This document shows positions 22,380 through 32,470 of a stretch of 64,000 nucleotides of DNA, piece after piece; position 1 is the stretch's first letter; every line of letters starts with the position of its first letter. The position numbers and the translations under genes were made by a program. Source of the DNA: Takakia lepidozioides (taxonomy: Eukaryota > Streptophyta > Takakiopsida > Takakiales > Takakiaceae); NCBI GenBank assembly GCA_030704615.1, contig CM060731.1:16802001-16866000 (forward strand). The letters run 5' to 3'. The notes under the pieces were generated by a model that was not told the DNA's origin, made no database searches, and was given only the letters and a program-made list of their open reading frames with translations.

Positions 22380-23085
22380 TAGGCCGAGACCTTTTCCGTA
22401 GGTGGAGGCAAGAGTCAGTCCGGGTTTGGGTTGGGGTGTCATTGTAGGAGCGACACTGTGGAGTTATTTTTGGTGTGGGGGAGTTGTTGTTTTCATTCTT
22501 GTATTTGGATCCCCTCCACACCTGCATGCTTGATTGTGCGCCATGCTAGTTTTGTGTAGGCGCTTGATTTTATAGGTGGTTGACTCGGGCTTGATCGCCT
22601 ATCCAACCCTAGAGCATGCTGTCGATGGTGAGGCTGGGTTGATGACCAGTCAGACCATCTTTGTTTCTCCTGTGGTGAGGTTGGAGGTAATGACCAGCCA
22701 ACCATGGGAGCGCCTGCGGTGGATGCAGGTGCAGGCTAAGTTAGGAACCTAGTATTCCAAACCATAAGCCGCATCAGGTTCCTACCCAGTTACCTTGTGG
22801 AAAGGGGGTTAGGGAGTTCATGACCGGTTGAGTGTCAGTTTGTCAACACGGAGGTGCCACTAGTTGATGGGGAAAGTGTCGGTACGAGCACTAGCGATAC
22901 TAGCGAGTATACGAGACGAGGTATGCGGTTTAGGCCACCTTCACCTCCTGTGTCTTCTACGGAAGGTTCTGATTCGGATTGTGAATCAGGAGGACTCACA
23001 CCGGCGGTGCAAGTTGTTTCCTTGCCATTGTTGTGGGACACAATGGAGGAGATGTATGGAGCCACCAAGGGGCCATGAAGGTATT
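22380..23085 (+). mobile_element. gag-retroelement leader and gag start, copy 1 (family R2)
   Basis: Shares with 58190-58920 a long leader (GTGTGGGGG...TTGGATCCCC, ACCTGCATGCTT, GCGCCATG, TGATGACCAG) and the start of gag: RPPSPP, then LPLLWDTMEEMYGATKGP. The copy stops matching after about 23080, where the unrecognised ORF begins. Only the first tens of gag codons remain. Confidence 0.65.
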
Positions 23086-23793
23086 CCGAAAAATAGTTAT
23101 TCATAAAAATGGTATTAAGAAATACAAAGATTTTTGGATCAAATGAATGTTGCTTGACGATCATTACCGGGGTGTAATGGAACAATACGACCAATACTGG
23201 GGAAATATTCTCGCCGAACTTGATAAGCCAATGTAGGACATTCGGGATCGTATTCAGCTTCTTAAGGGAATTCAAATTGGTCCTCAAATTGGTCCTCAAA
23301 CCATCGGAGGGATGGCATCCAGCCACAGATACTGGAAGATATGGAATATGAGGATGAAGTTCCAGAACCTTACTGTGGCCCTAGGTGCAAGCGTCCAAGG
23401 ATACCCTTGAATACGTTCGAGGATATTGAGAAATGGTTTTTTGTACTCGTTCGCCCTCATGACCCAACGACGTTCCCGGTCTAGATGGGAATAGCAATTT
23501 CAGATGTCATCCGAGAAAGGGAAGATCCTAATTTTAAGAAAGTGAAGGTGGAGTGGTGGAGACCGAAGAAAGGAGGTAACCCCTCAGACTTTGAGAGGTA
23601 CAAGGACTGTTGGTCAAAAGATTGGGAGTACAACCCGTCAGATTTCGCTCAATGGATCCACGTGAACAATGTCATGTGGACAATGCCGCCAGGAAAAAAT
23701 ACGACAAAAAATAGCACCAAGAGAATTACAGCGGTGGAAGCAGTGAAGGCGCGCGCGAATTTGGAGGAGGTTAACCTTCAGCCAGATACCTGA
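23086..23793 (+). pseudogene. Unrecognised basic/aromatic protein, decayed
   Basis: The first part reads KKYKDFWIK, then YRGVMEQYDQYWGNILAELD with in-frame TGA and TAG. After a frame change it reads EDMEYEDEVPEPYCGPRCKR and FEDIEKWFFVLVRPHDPTTF, then a TAG at a likely Trp codon, then VKVEWWRPKKGG, AQWIHVNNVMWTMPPGKN and a stop at 23793. It resembles the C-terminal region of some plant transposase or chromatin-type proteins, but I do not recognise the family. It is the plus-strand counterpart of the minus-strand cluster, with a palindrome 150 bases after its stop. Confidence 0.4.
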
Positions 23794-23945
23794 AGGTTGC
23801 CTTCTTGCGAACCACTTTCCGTCCATGGACTAAATGTTGAGGTCATTTCCGGTCTTTTGTTTTAAGATAAAAAAATTTCTTTACGTTTTTTCCCTTCGTG
23901 TTTGCGTTGGGGGATCATTCTTGTTTTTTTCTTTCTGTCGCACTG

Positions 23946-23966
23946 AACCTCGAGTGAGCAGTGGAC

Positions 23967-23969
<3 letters not shown>
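23946..23969. repeat. 24-bp palindrome, copy 8
   Basis: Arms AACCTCGAGT and AGTGGACGTT, spacer GAGC; mismatches at positions 4, 7 and 9. It is followed directly by a T run of about 40. Confidence 0.7.

Positions 23970-24009
<40 letters not shown>
23967..24009 (+). repeat. Poly(T) run
   Basis: About 42 consecutive T. It may mark the poly(A) tail of a minus-strand retroelement insertion, but no element end could be matched. Confidence 0.8.
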
Positions 24010-24010
<1 letters not shown>

Positions 24011-24249
24011 ACGTGCTGGACTCTGCACTACTGTACATTCTGTTCATTTACATATATTCGTGTGGGGGATTCTTGCTTACAAAACAGACAGTGCACCAAA
24101 AACAAAAATATGTTGGCACAACCTTTGGAGTCTTTATTTTCGAATCCGGTCTAAATGTTTTTTTCGAATGTCTCGTCATTGGGCGAATTCCAGTCCGTCT
24201 CTCAGTGCTTGCACTTGACTCAAGCCAAGTCTCCAACTGAGGTATATTC

Positions 24250-25560
24250 CCACTAAGAGGACCTTTACCCTATCATTATTGCCATACTTTTCAATTTGTT
24301 ACTCCTTAACTTATACCTCTCATGTTCTCCTCCTTTTCCTGGACCTCTAAGCGAATCTATGTCTAGCGACAAACGGTCTTCCATGTTTGTTTGTCCATTT
24401 TTAACTTAAACCAAAACCCCTACCTTAGTAAACCCTGATCCTCGTAAAACCCTTTACCCTAAAAGACCCTTAAGCATTTATCCCTAAAGTTCCCTTACCA
24501 TTCCTTTTGCAAATAAGATTGTACTATCCAATGTACCATAACCAATAATGGTTATGGACCTTATGGTAATCCAAATCTCTTCTCCCTTCCTTTTTCCGTT
24601 ACTTTTTCCGTTTGTTTTGGATTCACATGCACTTACCAAGTTTATATACTAGTGTGTTTTCTATGTATCTTAAGACCAGGTTCCAACGACGAGTCGTTAA
24701 TTTAAATACTTGTCCGTCTCAATGACTCTTCCATAATATTTGTTTCTCCATTTTTATTTCCAAATTTTTACCATAATTATACACACCAAGTTCTAGTGAG
24801 TGCGAGTCTTCCATATTTGTTTGTCCATTTATACCTTTACCATCACCGCTAAATCCTTACCTTTCGCTTTACCCTTCCCTTAACCCTTCCATAGGCTTAA
24901 GCCGGACCCTTAGTACCCTAAACCATTACTCTTACCATATACCAAAAACCTTTGTGTACTACCATAAATCCAAACCCTAAACCCTTACCTAGCCTTAATC
25001 CTTACCCTAAGCTTAAGCCTGACACTTACTACCTTAAACCATTATTCTTACCATATACAAAAAATCAGGTTAGTGTATCACCCTACTTACACTCCAAACC
25101 AAGTTATTGTACTACCATGTGTGAGTTTTCTATATTTGTTTCCTATTTGTTTGTCATTTTCTACCCTAAATCCTTACCCTTCTTTTTACCCTGGCCTTAA
25201 TCCTTACCCTAAGCTTAAGCCTAACACTTACTACCCTAAACCATTAGTACTCTTACCATATACCAAAAACCAGGTTAGTGTACTACCCTACTTACACTCC
25301 AAACCAAGTTATTATACTACCATGTGTGAGTCTTCCATATTTGTTTGTCCCTTTCTATCCTAAATCCAAACCCTAAACCCTTACCCTTCCCTTTACCCTT
25401 CCCTTAATCCTTACCCCAAGCTTAAGCGTGACCCTTAGCACCCTAAACCATTACTCTTACCATATACCAAAAACCTTAGTGTAATACCCTACTTAAACTC
25501 CAAACCTTATTGTACTACTATGTTACCTCTTGTAAAATTTGTATCATTCTCTTTTAATGT
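24250..25560. repeat. Degenerate CCCTAA-rich satellite with about 205-bp units
   Basis: CTTACCCTAAGCTTAAGCCT or a close variant recurs at about 25001, 25203 and 25411, with a partial match near 24886. Each is followed by ACCATATAC(C)AAAAA and a TGTACTACC.. block. Between them are short runs of ACCCTAAACCCTT, close to the plant telomere repeat CCCTAAA but irregular. Confidence 0.65.
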
Positions 25561-26400
25561 TTTCTTTAATTTTGTTGGATAACGTATGATAGAATGATTA
25601 TATGGATATCAAATTCCCCTTACATTTTTACATTCTATGGAGGTGAGTTGTCCATATTTGTTTCTCTCTTTCTATCCTAAACTTTTTAAAACCCTAAACC
25701 CTTGACCGAATCACCACAAACTTGGACCTTATTGCACTTAATATATCTAGTTACACCCCAAACCTTATTTTACTACCCTAGTAGGTCATCTTCCTAATGT
25801 TTCAAGCTATTTTAATATTTTACTGCCCTTCTCACACCCAAAACATCATTCCAATGGCATTATCTATGAATATTGTGCTTGTCAGCATGAAGATTCAATC
25901 AAAATTACTATCAACTTATATCGAGTATGATAGAGTATGAGTCTACCCCATGTTCGATTCGACACATTTGTTTATCGTGATTACATAATGTAATATTACA
26001 TCATTTGACTTCCCAGTGGACGTTCAATGAATTGTTCAGTACTACAACTTCACAAGCACTTCAATGTCAAATGGACATCTTATATGTCACATTTTGAAGT
26101 AAGTATGACATCACTTGTAATTTCACAAAGTTTAATCACACATTACTGTCCATGATATTATTAACATTTGAATTAATTTTAATTCAAATATATATTAAGT
26201 TTGGTTCGGATTTAAGCCAAAAGTCCAGAATTAGTTAAAATAGGGTTTCCATCGGTGTTTCCATAAGTGAGGTAAGGAATCCGCCCATCTACAGGAGTCT
26301 ATATCAATGCAACAACAAATGATTCCTCCTCTCCCCCATGATGCCCCGAAGGAGTCGATGAGAGCCTTCTTTCGTTCTAATTTCCTGTCTGCTTTTGCAC
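25561..26400. other. AT-rich stretch, no gene seen
   Basis: Holds a single palindrome half-site (AGTGGACGTT, 26015-26024). The motif AAAAGTCCAGAATTAGTT at about 26219 recurs near 29325. Confidence 0.3.
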
Positions 26401-26410
26401 ATAATTTTTG

Positions 26411-26836
26411 CTAGGCAAGCTTAGCAGCAATGGTAATGTCATAGAAAATATGTGTCAATATTTCTGTGCAGGAGGACAAGACATTGTCCATTGTCCATCT
26501 ACAAAGTGCTTTCCAGATCTGCCATAATGTGGCAGTGCGAAGAGCTTCAAACACCGGACATGTAGAGATCTCGGCCTTGGTGGTTTGGTTGTAATTGAGC
26601 TGAAGGGCTATTGGTTCATGGGGCATAATGTTCCAAACCCTGTAAAAGGTTAGAACTAGGGGCCAAATGGACATAGGCCCTATACAAAAGAGGAGACAGT
26701 GCTCTAGAGATTCAATGACATGGCACAATGATTCAATGATAGGGCACAATTTTGCAGTGTTGCAAGGTAGGCAATCAAACATACTATAATAATAGTAGCA
26801 GTCGCTCCCAGATTTCCTTTTTAAACAATAATACAA
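26411..26836 (-). mobile_element. LINE C-terminal (zf-RVT-like) fragment
   Basis: The minus strand encodes a C-x2-C-like start, then SLEHCLLFCIGPMSIWPLVL and ALRTATLWQIWKALCRWT. This is the zinc-binding region that follows the reverse transcriptase in plant L1-type elements. The related fragment at 54420-54620 has LEYCLLSC and IWPHV at the same places. Only this end is present. Confidence 0.6.
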
Positions 26837-27396
26837 ATAATAATGGTTATGATCTATTATGTTCTCTTTATGCTACCGATACTCAATTATTGAAACTAAA
26901 GCCACTTTTATGCTTTCTACGGCAAAACTAAATCCACCTTTATTTTATGTTCTATTCACGCCCAAAATATATAGGTACGTACGTCTTCCCTTCGTCTCAT
27001 TTTGATTATATTTAGGTTAATAATCCAATAATTCACTTCACTACATCCAACCACTAGATGTAAGACGAAACAATAGCAACTTCTCGGCTTCCTGACCCCC
27101 TGCAGTGTTGGCGCAATGTTCTGCACCGAAGAAGCGGAGTAGAGCCCCAAACCATTTCCATCTCTTCTACAAATCGGTTCTACCGGAGGGAAGTCTGTCT
27201 TCAAAGACAGAGCAGACTTGAGGAAGAAAATGAATACTTTGGACATACTGGGGTCTCATCAAAACACGTCTGTTGGGATCCCAAGTCCGCCAGCAAGACT
27301 TTCCAATAAGGCGACATCGGCATTATTCGATATCATTTCTCCACTTTCTTCTCTTTTCTGTTCGTTTGGTTCTGCACTAATTAACTCCATCTTTTC
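26837..27396. other. No gene recognised
   Basis: Short open frames only, with no family motif. Confidence 0.25.
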
Positions 27397-27594
27397 TCAA
27401 TAGGCGGGGATGCAGCACGATACCTTCATCAATTTCCCTCCGTACAAAGTACTTTCTTGAACCTCCACTTGACAGTCGACGTTCCTCTTCTTAGCAATAT
27501 TAACCATCATCTTGAAACATTCCAAGCCCACAACATTGTACAGGATTTTGCCATTTTTTGCACAATCGTGTTGATCTTCCATACACTCAATCAT
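27397..27594 (-). pseudogene. Small unrecognised minus-strand ORF containing a palindrome
   Basis: Sixty-five codons including ILYNVVGLECFKMMVNIAKK. The palindrome at 27460-27483 is read through as NVDCQVEV. No family is recognised; it may be chance. Confidence 0.25.
27460..27483. repeat. 24-bp palindrome, copy 9
   Basis: Arms AACCTCCACT and AGTCGACGTT, spacer TGAC; mismatches at positions 4 and 7. It lies upstream of HAD-C. Confidence 0.8.
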
Positions 27595-27704
27595 TTTGGG
27601 TCATGGGTATTTTCATGGCAGAAACATTAATGTCAGTGTGTGATTAACCTACTCATGATAACTTTGTCTCTCATCCTTTACATGCAACAACGGGGAAGAG
27701 GAAA

Positions 27705-28798
27705 CGGATGTTGTTAATTTTGAGTGTCAACAGACTCCTCTACTACCGTCCACCCCCAACCGGCGGTGAACTATTTAAGGAGAAATTTCGTTTCAGGAAT
27801 GTGACACTTCAAGTTCTTGACAGACCGTTTGTGGTGCCTCGGCCTGGAGTCTTGGAGTTTCTGGACCTTGCATTGAAACATTTTCACGTGGCCATTTGGT
27901 CATGCGCTGATAGAGGTGTTCTTTGTAGGATGTCGGAGAGCTTCATCCCCACGAAAATAGCGAAGAAGTTTTGCTTCATATGGTCTGCTGAGGATTGCAA
28001 TGATACCACCGGTTATATCAGGCCCGGGATGAAATATCTCGTGAAGGATATTCGAAGTGTTATTGCCAAGTACCCTGGTAGACCGTTTGCTACGCGGGGC
28101 AAGTACTTATTGTAGATGATGAGCCATCAAAGGGCCTGTGAAACCCACAAAATACTGGATTTTTCCCTTTCTCATTCAAGCCTTCACCAAACGGCTTGCG
28201 TGACCGGGATGATATGACAAAAACAGTATGGCCATATATATCGGAGATGGCTGGAGCTTCAACAGTCGTTGATTACATTAGCGAGAACCGGACAAGGTGT
28301 TCTCAGAAGCCTATTGGTCGAGACCATGCCTGTTGGGCCTGGTATGGAAGATATCTTGATCCTTGTGTTTGGATCCCACAACAAAATGAACCTGATTACC
28401 TTTGTAGGCACGTGGATCCCACTGTTCTGTTGTTTGTTCAGAATTTGATTTTCCAATTTTTTTGCATTTGCATTTGCACTCTTACCTCAACAAATCCATA
28501 TGCAAAACTTCCACTTTGGGCCTAACATTTGTCATTTCAACCACGTGTCCCCAGTGACATTCAAGGAACGAATTCTAAAAGAGGAACAAGAGCTGCGCGA
28601 TTGGGAAGAATAGTGGGCGTGCCGGGAGGCTTCAAGGGCATCAAGTAGAGTTGGCAGTAACAGTTCAGATGACAATGTCAGCGGGTTTCACCTTCCTAAA
28701 AGTATCTCCGTGTCCTTTGGTGCGAAGACCGTTGCAAGTGGTTGTGGTAACCGGAGGCGTCTTCGGACAAATGCCTTGACTGCGAGCCATTTGGGATG
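27705..28798 (+). pseudogene. FCP1/TIM50-like HAD phosphatase, third copy (HAD-C)
   Basis: Open from about 27708: LLILSVNRLLYYRPPP aligns with motif I, but the nucleophilic Asp is Ser. Then RPGVLEFLDLALKHFHVAIW, KKFCFIWSAEDC and RPGMKYLVKD follow the family order. Near 28100 the frame shifts by one base, and the next frame gives VLIVDDEPSKGL, a TGA at 28139-28141, then NPQNTGFFPFSFKPSPNGL, WPYISEMAGASTVVDYISEN. VDDEP is the second acidic motif of the family and FFPF the loop after it. A possible C-terminal exon runs about 28566-28798. One frameshift, one stop and loss of the nucleophile make it a pseudogene. It is on the opposite strand to HAD-A and HAD-B. Confidence 0.72.
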
Positions 28799-28889
28799 AG
28801 GCTCAGTATTATTAATGAGTTAGTACAAGCCGTAACGGTTCTATGGCTTCAGAATCTATGGCTTGTATGACATTAAGTCCATGAAGGAC

Positions 28890-28899
28890 AGTTGACGTT
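28890..28899. repeat. Palindrome half-site
   Basis: AGTTGACGTT, right arm only, preceded by GGAC; about 90 bases after the apparent end of HAD-C. Confidence 0.45.
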
Positions 28900-29134
28900 C
28901 ATTTTTCTGTTGGTCCATCGCCTTGAATGATATAATCTCAAATAAAATATGAATGTTTCATATCATCAATCAGGTCCCGACAAACTCGTTTTTCCATGTT
29001 GTCCTCTTCATCACATGCCATCATTGTTTCATATTTGGTTCTGCCATTGTTCCATGTTTGTTTGTGTATGTCATTTTGGATATTGGAGCTCTCATCATTG
29101 TTTGATTCATTACATCCTCCCATTCCTTTTAATG

Positions 29135-29158
29135 AACGTCAACTTGGCAGTGGATGTT
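29135..29158. repeat. 24-bp palindrome, copy 10
   Basis: Arms AACGTCAACT and AGTGGATGTT, spacer TGGC; mismatches at positions 4 and 7. It is the most rightward copy in the window. Confidence 0.75.
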
Positions 29159-29359
29159 CATCTAAGACCACAATACATACTTGTATTTTTGCGTAGAATG
29201 TGTGGAGGATTATATAATTCGTTGTTATATAGTGCACAAATAGTCAAATAATTATAGATATATCTCTTTATTTCTATTATAGATTATATTTATTCATATA
29301 TCTTATATTATTTCTGGACCAAACAAAAGTCCAGAATTAGTTAAAATAGTGTTTGGAGT

Positions 29360-30273
29360 CCAATCTTCAGCCTCCCCTGACTTGGACTCGGCAGACATTA
29401 ATTGGAAACATCTCAGGAAAGGGTCTAAGTCAAAATTGATCTTCTATAGATAAGCATTTTTGCTTTCTTCCTTGAGCCTAGGTCAGACTCGGCCCAGGGA
29501 TGATCACTTTTAGGTTGTTCTTAGCCCCTGGGCACTGATCTTCGATTAGCGCTCTAGGTTCTCGGCAGATCTTGCTCTTCTTTTAGGTTCAAGTCATTAC
29601 TGGCAGAAAGGATGACCAGGAAATATTCTAATCACTGTTCATAGGAACATCTTGGTCACCGCTCATTGGATTCTCCAACACGGTTCCTTGTGTTTAGGCC
29701 TCATGGCAACATTAGGGTTTGAAAGGGTTTTATTGTTTCCTTTCTAATAATTATAAATAAAGGTATCAGGGCCACTGTCCCCTGTTCTGTACATTTAAGA
29801 TAAAATAAAAATTGTGTAACAGGTGAAAAATGATCTAAGTGTATTCCACCCATAAATTAGTCTCTATCTTTCATGTAATTTATCTCTACATGTAGTGAGT
29901 TTTACTCCAAAATAAAATGACAATTGCCTGCCTCTTTGCATGTCGACTCCGATAAGTTGGGTTTGTTGGTCTTATTTTACTGTTTCAAACAAATAAATGA
30001 AATCTTCCAGGATTCTTGGTAGCATGAAAATGGGCGGAGGTTGTCAATAATTGATGGCACCACAAAAATACTCAAAAAAATTGTCCCTTTTGGACAAGCA
30101 AAACAAACTCTTAGTTTTTTCTTACATATAAAGGAAACCTGGGAGCGACTGCTCACAATTGAGGACCTTGAGGGAAAAGTTAACCCCCTTTTAGATAAGC
30201 CATTGGACACACAAGAGGGAAACCTCACCCCGAGACCAAGTGGTCACGAAACAAATCATACCCATAGGACATA
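29360..30273. other. No gene recognised
   Basis: AT-rich sequence with short open frames only. It may include the body of the SINE whose head is at 30274-30343. Confidence 0.25.
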
Positions 30274-30343
30274 GTAGCAGGATTTGAACCCTGCACCACC
30301 AGGGTGACACCCAGTGCACTTATCCAACTGAGCTACCAGTCAC
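30274..30343 (-). mobile_element. tRNA-derived SINE head
   Basis: The minus strand reads GTGACTGGTAGCTCAGTTGG (A box) then GGGTTCAAATCC (B box) and CTGCTAC. It is the best preserved of the four SINE heads, but stems do not pair as in a real tRNA. Confidence 0.6.
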
Positions 30344-30364
30344 AGGTAAGTCTTAGTCATACCC

Positions 30365-31054
30365 TAGGTCATAGCAAATTAGGCACCCCAATTCCTAATA
30401 ATTATTAAATTTGGAATATTCTTTTTAGGCACTTTAAAAAATGATTTATATAAATTAGACACTTTTCATCCATAATTTTTGATGTTAGGCACCTTTCATC
30501 ACTTGGAACTTCTCCTTCCATCCCCAAAGGTCTCAGGTACCCTCTCTTTTCTTCCCCAAGACAAACCCTTAAAAAAGGTCTTTTCTAATGGAGATGGCGT
30601 CCGAGCCTTTGTTTATAGCCACAACTCCTCAAGTACAAGTGGAAAGGACTCTTAGTTGCTGAGAGGTACCAAATTTCTATCTTGATGTTGAGGTGGTGGA
30701 GAGCATGAGTCGATGCCTTGGAAATTTGCACATTGAAGACTCAGATGTACCTGACTTGAATGGGGATGAAGACTTCAATGATGAGCATATGCAGGATGTT
30801 CGAGACTCATTGGAAGGTCCTTTGGAGGTTGTATGGACCTAGGAAGTTGGCCTATACTTTTTGAACATTTATGGAGGCATTTGTTTTTTTGTTTTCAATA
30901 GAAATTATAGAGAGTAGGATATTTTAGACAATTTTACTGAATTAGGCACTTTCATATGATTTTTCCAACCTTTTAGGCATAAATCTTGAAAAATCACAGA
31001 TTTGCTTAGGCGCTTTTTTAAAATTTAATTTGTGCCTAATCTGCTATGAACCTA
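30365..31054. mobile_element. Small inverted-repeat element with an acidic ORF
   Basis: Ends TAGGTCATAGCAAATTAGG and, read inward from the right, TAGGTTCATAGCAGATTAGG, with TTAGGCAC motifs repeated near both ends. The flanks share only TA. Inside, ATG at 30588 opens about 84 codons of an acidic sequence (EDSDVPDLNGDEDFNDEHMQ) ending at a TAG, with one in-frame TGA. The superfamily is unclear: Mutator-like by the subterminal repeats, or TA-target. Confidence 0.5.
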
Positions 31055-31129
31055 CGGTAGTTGCATGGACTCACCGTTACCACAGTACCATTTTTTTAAG
31101 TACAAATATTCATAAAGGCCTCACACTAA

Positions 31130-31325
31130 TCAAAAGGTAATAATATATTTATGAGTTTTGGATAATACTATTAGTTGGTACTAGGATGGTCAGCACTAAT
31201 CGAAAGGTAATATTATATTTATGAGTTTTCGATAATACTATTTGTTGGTACTAGGATGACTAATCGAAAGGTAACATTATATTTATGAGTTTTGGATAAT
31301 ACTATTTCTTGGTAACTAGGATGGC
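31130..31325. repeat. Three tandem units of about 65 bp
   Basis: AAAGGTAATATTATATTTATG-type segments followed by GATAATACTATT.GTTGGTACTAGGATG recur three times. Confidence 0.7.
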
Positions 31326-31639
31326 AAGGATGAAATTGTGATGTATAAACTTATGAACCCAACATAATCCCATCCGATGATCGCATGTATTCCATCCATC
31401 CCCCTACCCACCCATAAAGTGCAAGGACAGAGCCCACACATGTATCATACATGTAGGAAGATACTCAACTCTATTTCTAAAAGAGCAAAAAATGATGGTC
31501 AATTGAACTACTCAGTGAGTCCAACAGAATGGTACCTACTACAAGTCATCCTTCTGGAGATCTTACAAACATAAGGAAAAACAAAATCCGCGCTATTAAC
31601 ATATCACTAGATATTTATGCCGCAACCGACGTAGCAGAT

Positions 31640-32470
31640 CACATTAAACTAACATTGTGCTATTAAGTTCCCCCCCTTATTGGCTGCTCCAACCATCTCC
31701 ATTTCCTTGACCTTCAAATTTTCCCCAAACTGTTATTGGATGCTCAGAGATAATGATACTCTATCGATACTAACAACTAATACTGCACTTCGGTACTCGC
31801 TACGCTGCCATTACTTGTATTTTTCAACAACACTTCCACAGTGCGATTTCCCTCCCCATTGGCCCCTCCCACCGTCTTGATTTCCTTGACCAATTTTTCC
31901 CGGAAGTTTAATTTAAAAAAGAGGGGAAAAATTGAAGTTCAAGGAAAAGAGGGGCAATTTTTCTTTTTCCCGGAACTGTTGTTGGGTACTTATCTTATTG
32001 GGCTGCCATGGATTATCTGTAATTTTCAAATGACACGCTTAAAAAGTTAGAAAAGAATGAGCCTCGCAAAGGAAGTGTAAATTTGGCGTCTCCTCTTCAT
32101 CTCAAGGTACCGCTGCCACACTCAACATATGTTAGTGCAATTTCCCTCCTTATTGGCCGCTCCCACCGTCTCAATTTCCTTGCCCTTCAATTTTTCCGCA
32201 AGCTGTTGTTCGGTACTTATCTTATCGGGCTGCCGTTCATTACTCGTATTTTCTTATCATATCGTCCCGTGAAATGCTAGCACACAAATTACACGCTGCC
32301 ACACTCAACATATGTTAGTGCAATTTCCCTCCTTATTGGCCGCTCCCACCGTCTCGATTTCCTTGACCTTCAATTTTCCCGCACACTGGTGTTCGGTACT
32401 TATCTTATTGGGCCACCGTTGATTACTCGTATTTTCTCATCATATCGTCCGGTGAAATAATAGCAGACAA
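31640..32470. repeat. Tandem array, about 190-bp units, four copies
   Basis: Each unit has TATTGGCCGCTCCCACCGTC (or near), TTTCCTTGACCTTCAA, CGGTACTTATCTTAT and GATTACTCGTATTTTC. The copies near 32120 and 32310 are the most alike. It ends just before the GA-rich region upstream of the MEI2-like gene. Confidence 0.7.

Noticed and set aside
24250-25560. True telomere or chromosome end
   Set aside because: Repeats are irregular and the sequence continues with LINE and genes on both sides.
7487-29158. CRISPR-like array
   Set aside because: The repeats are palindromic but irregularly spaced by hundreds to thousands of bases, within a eukaryotic genome.
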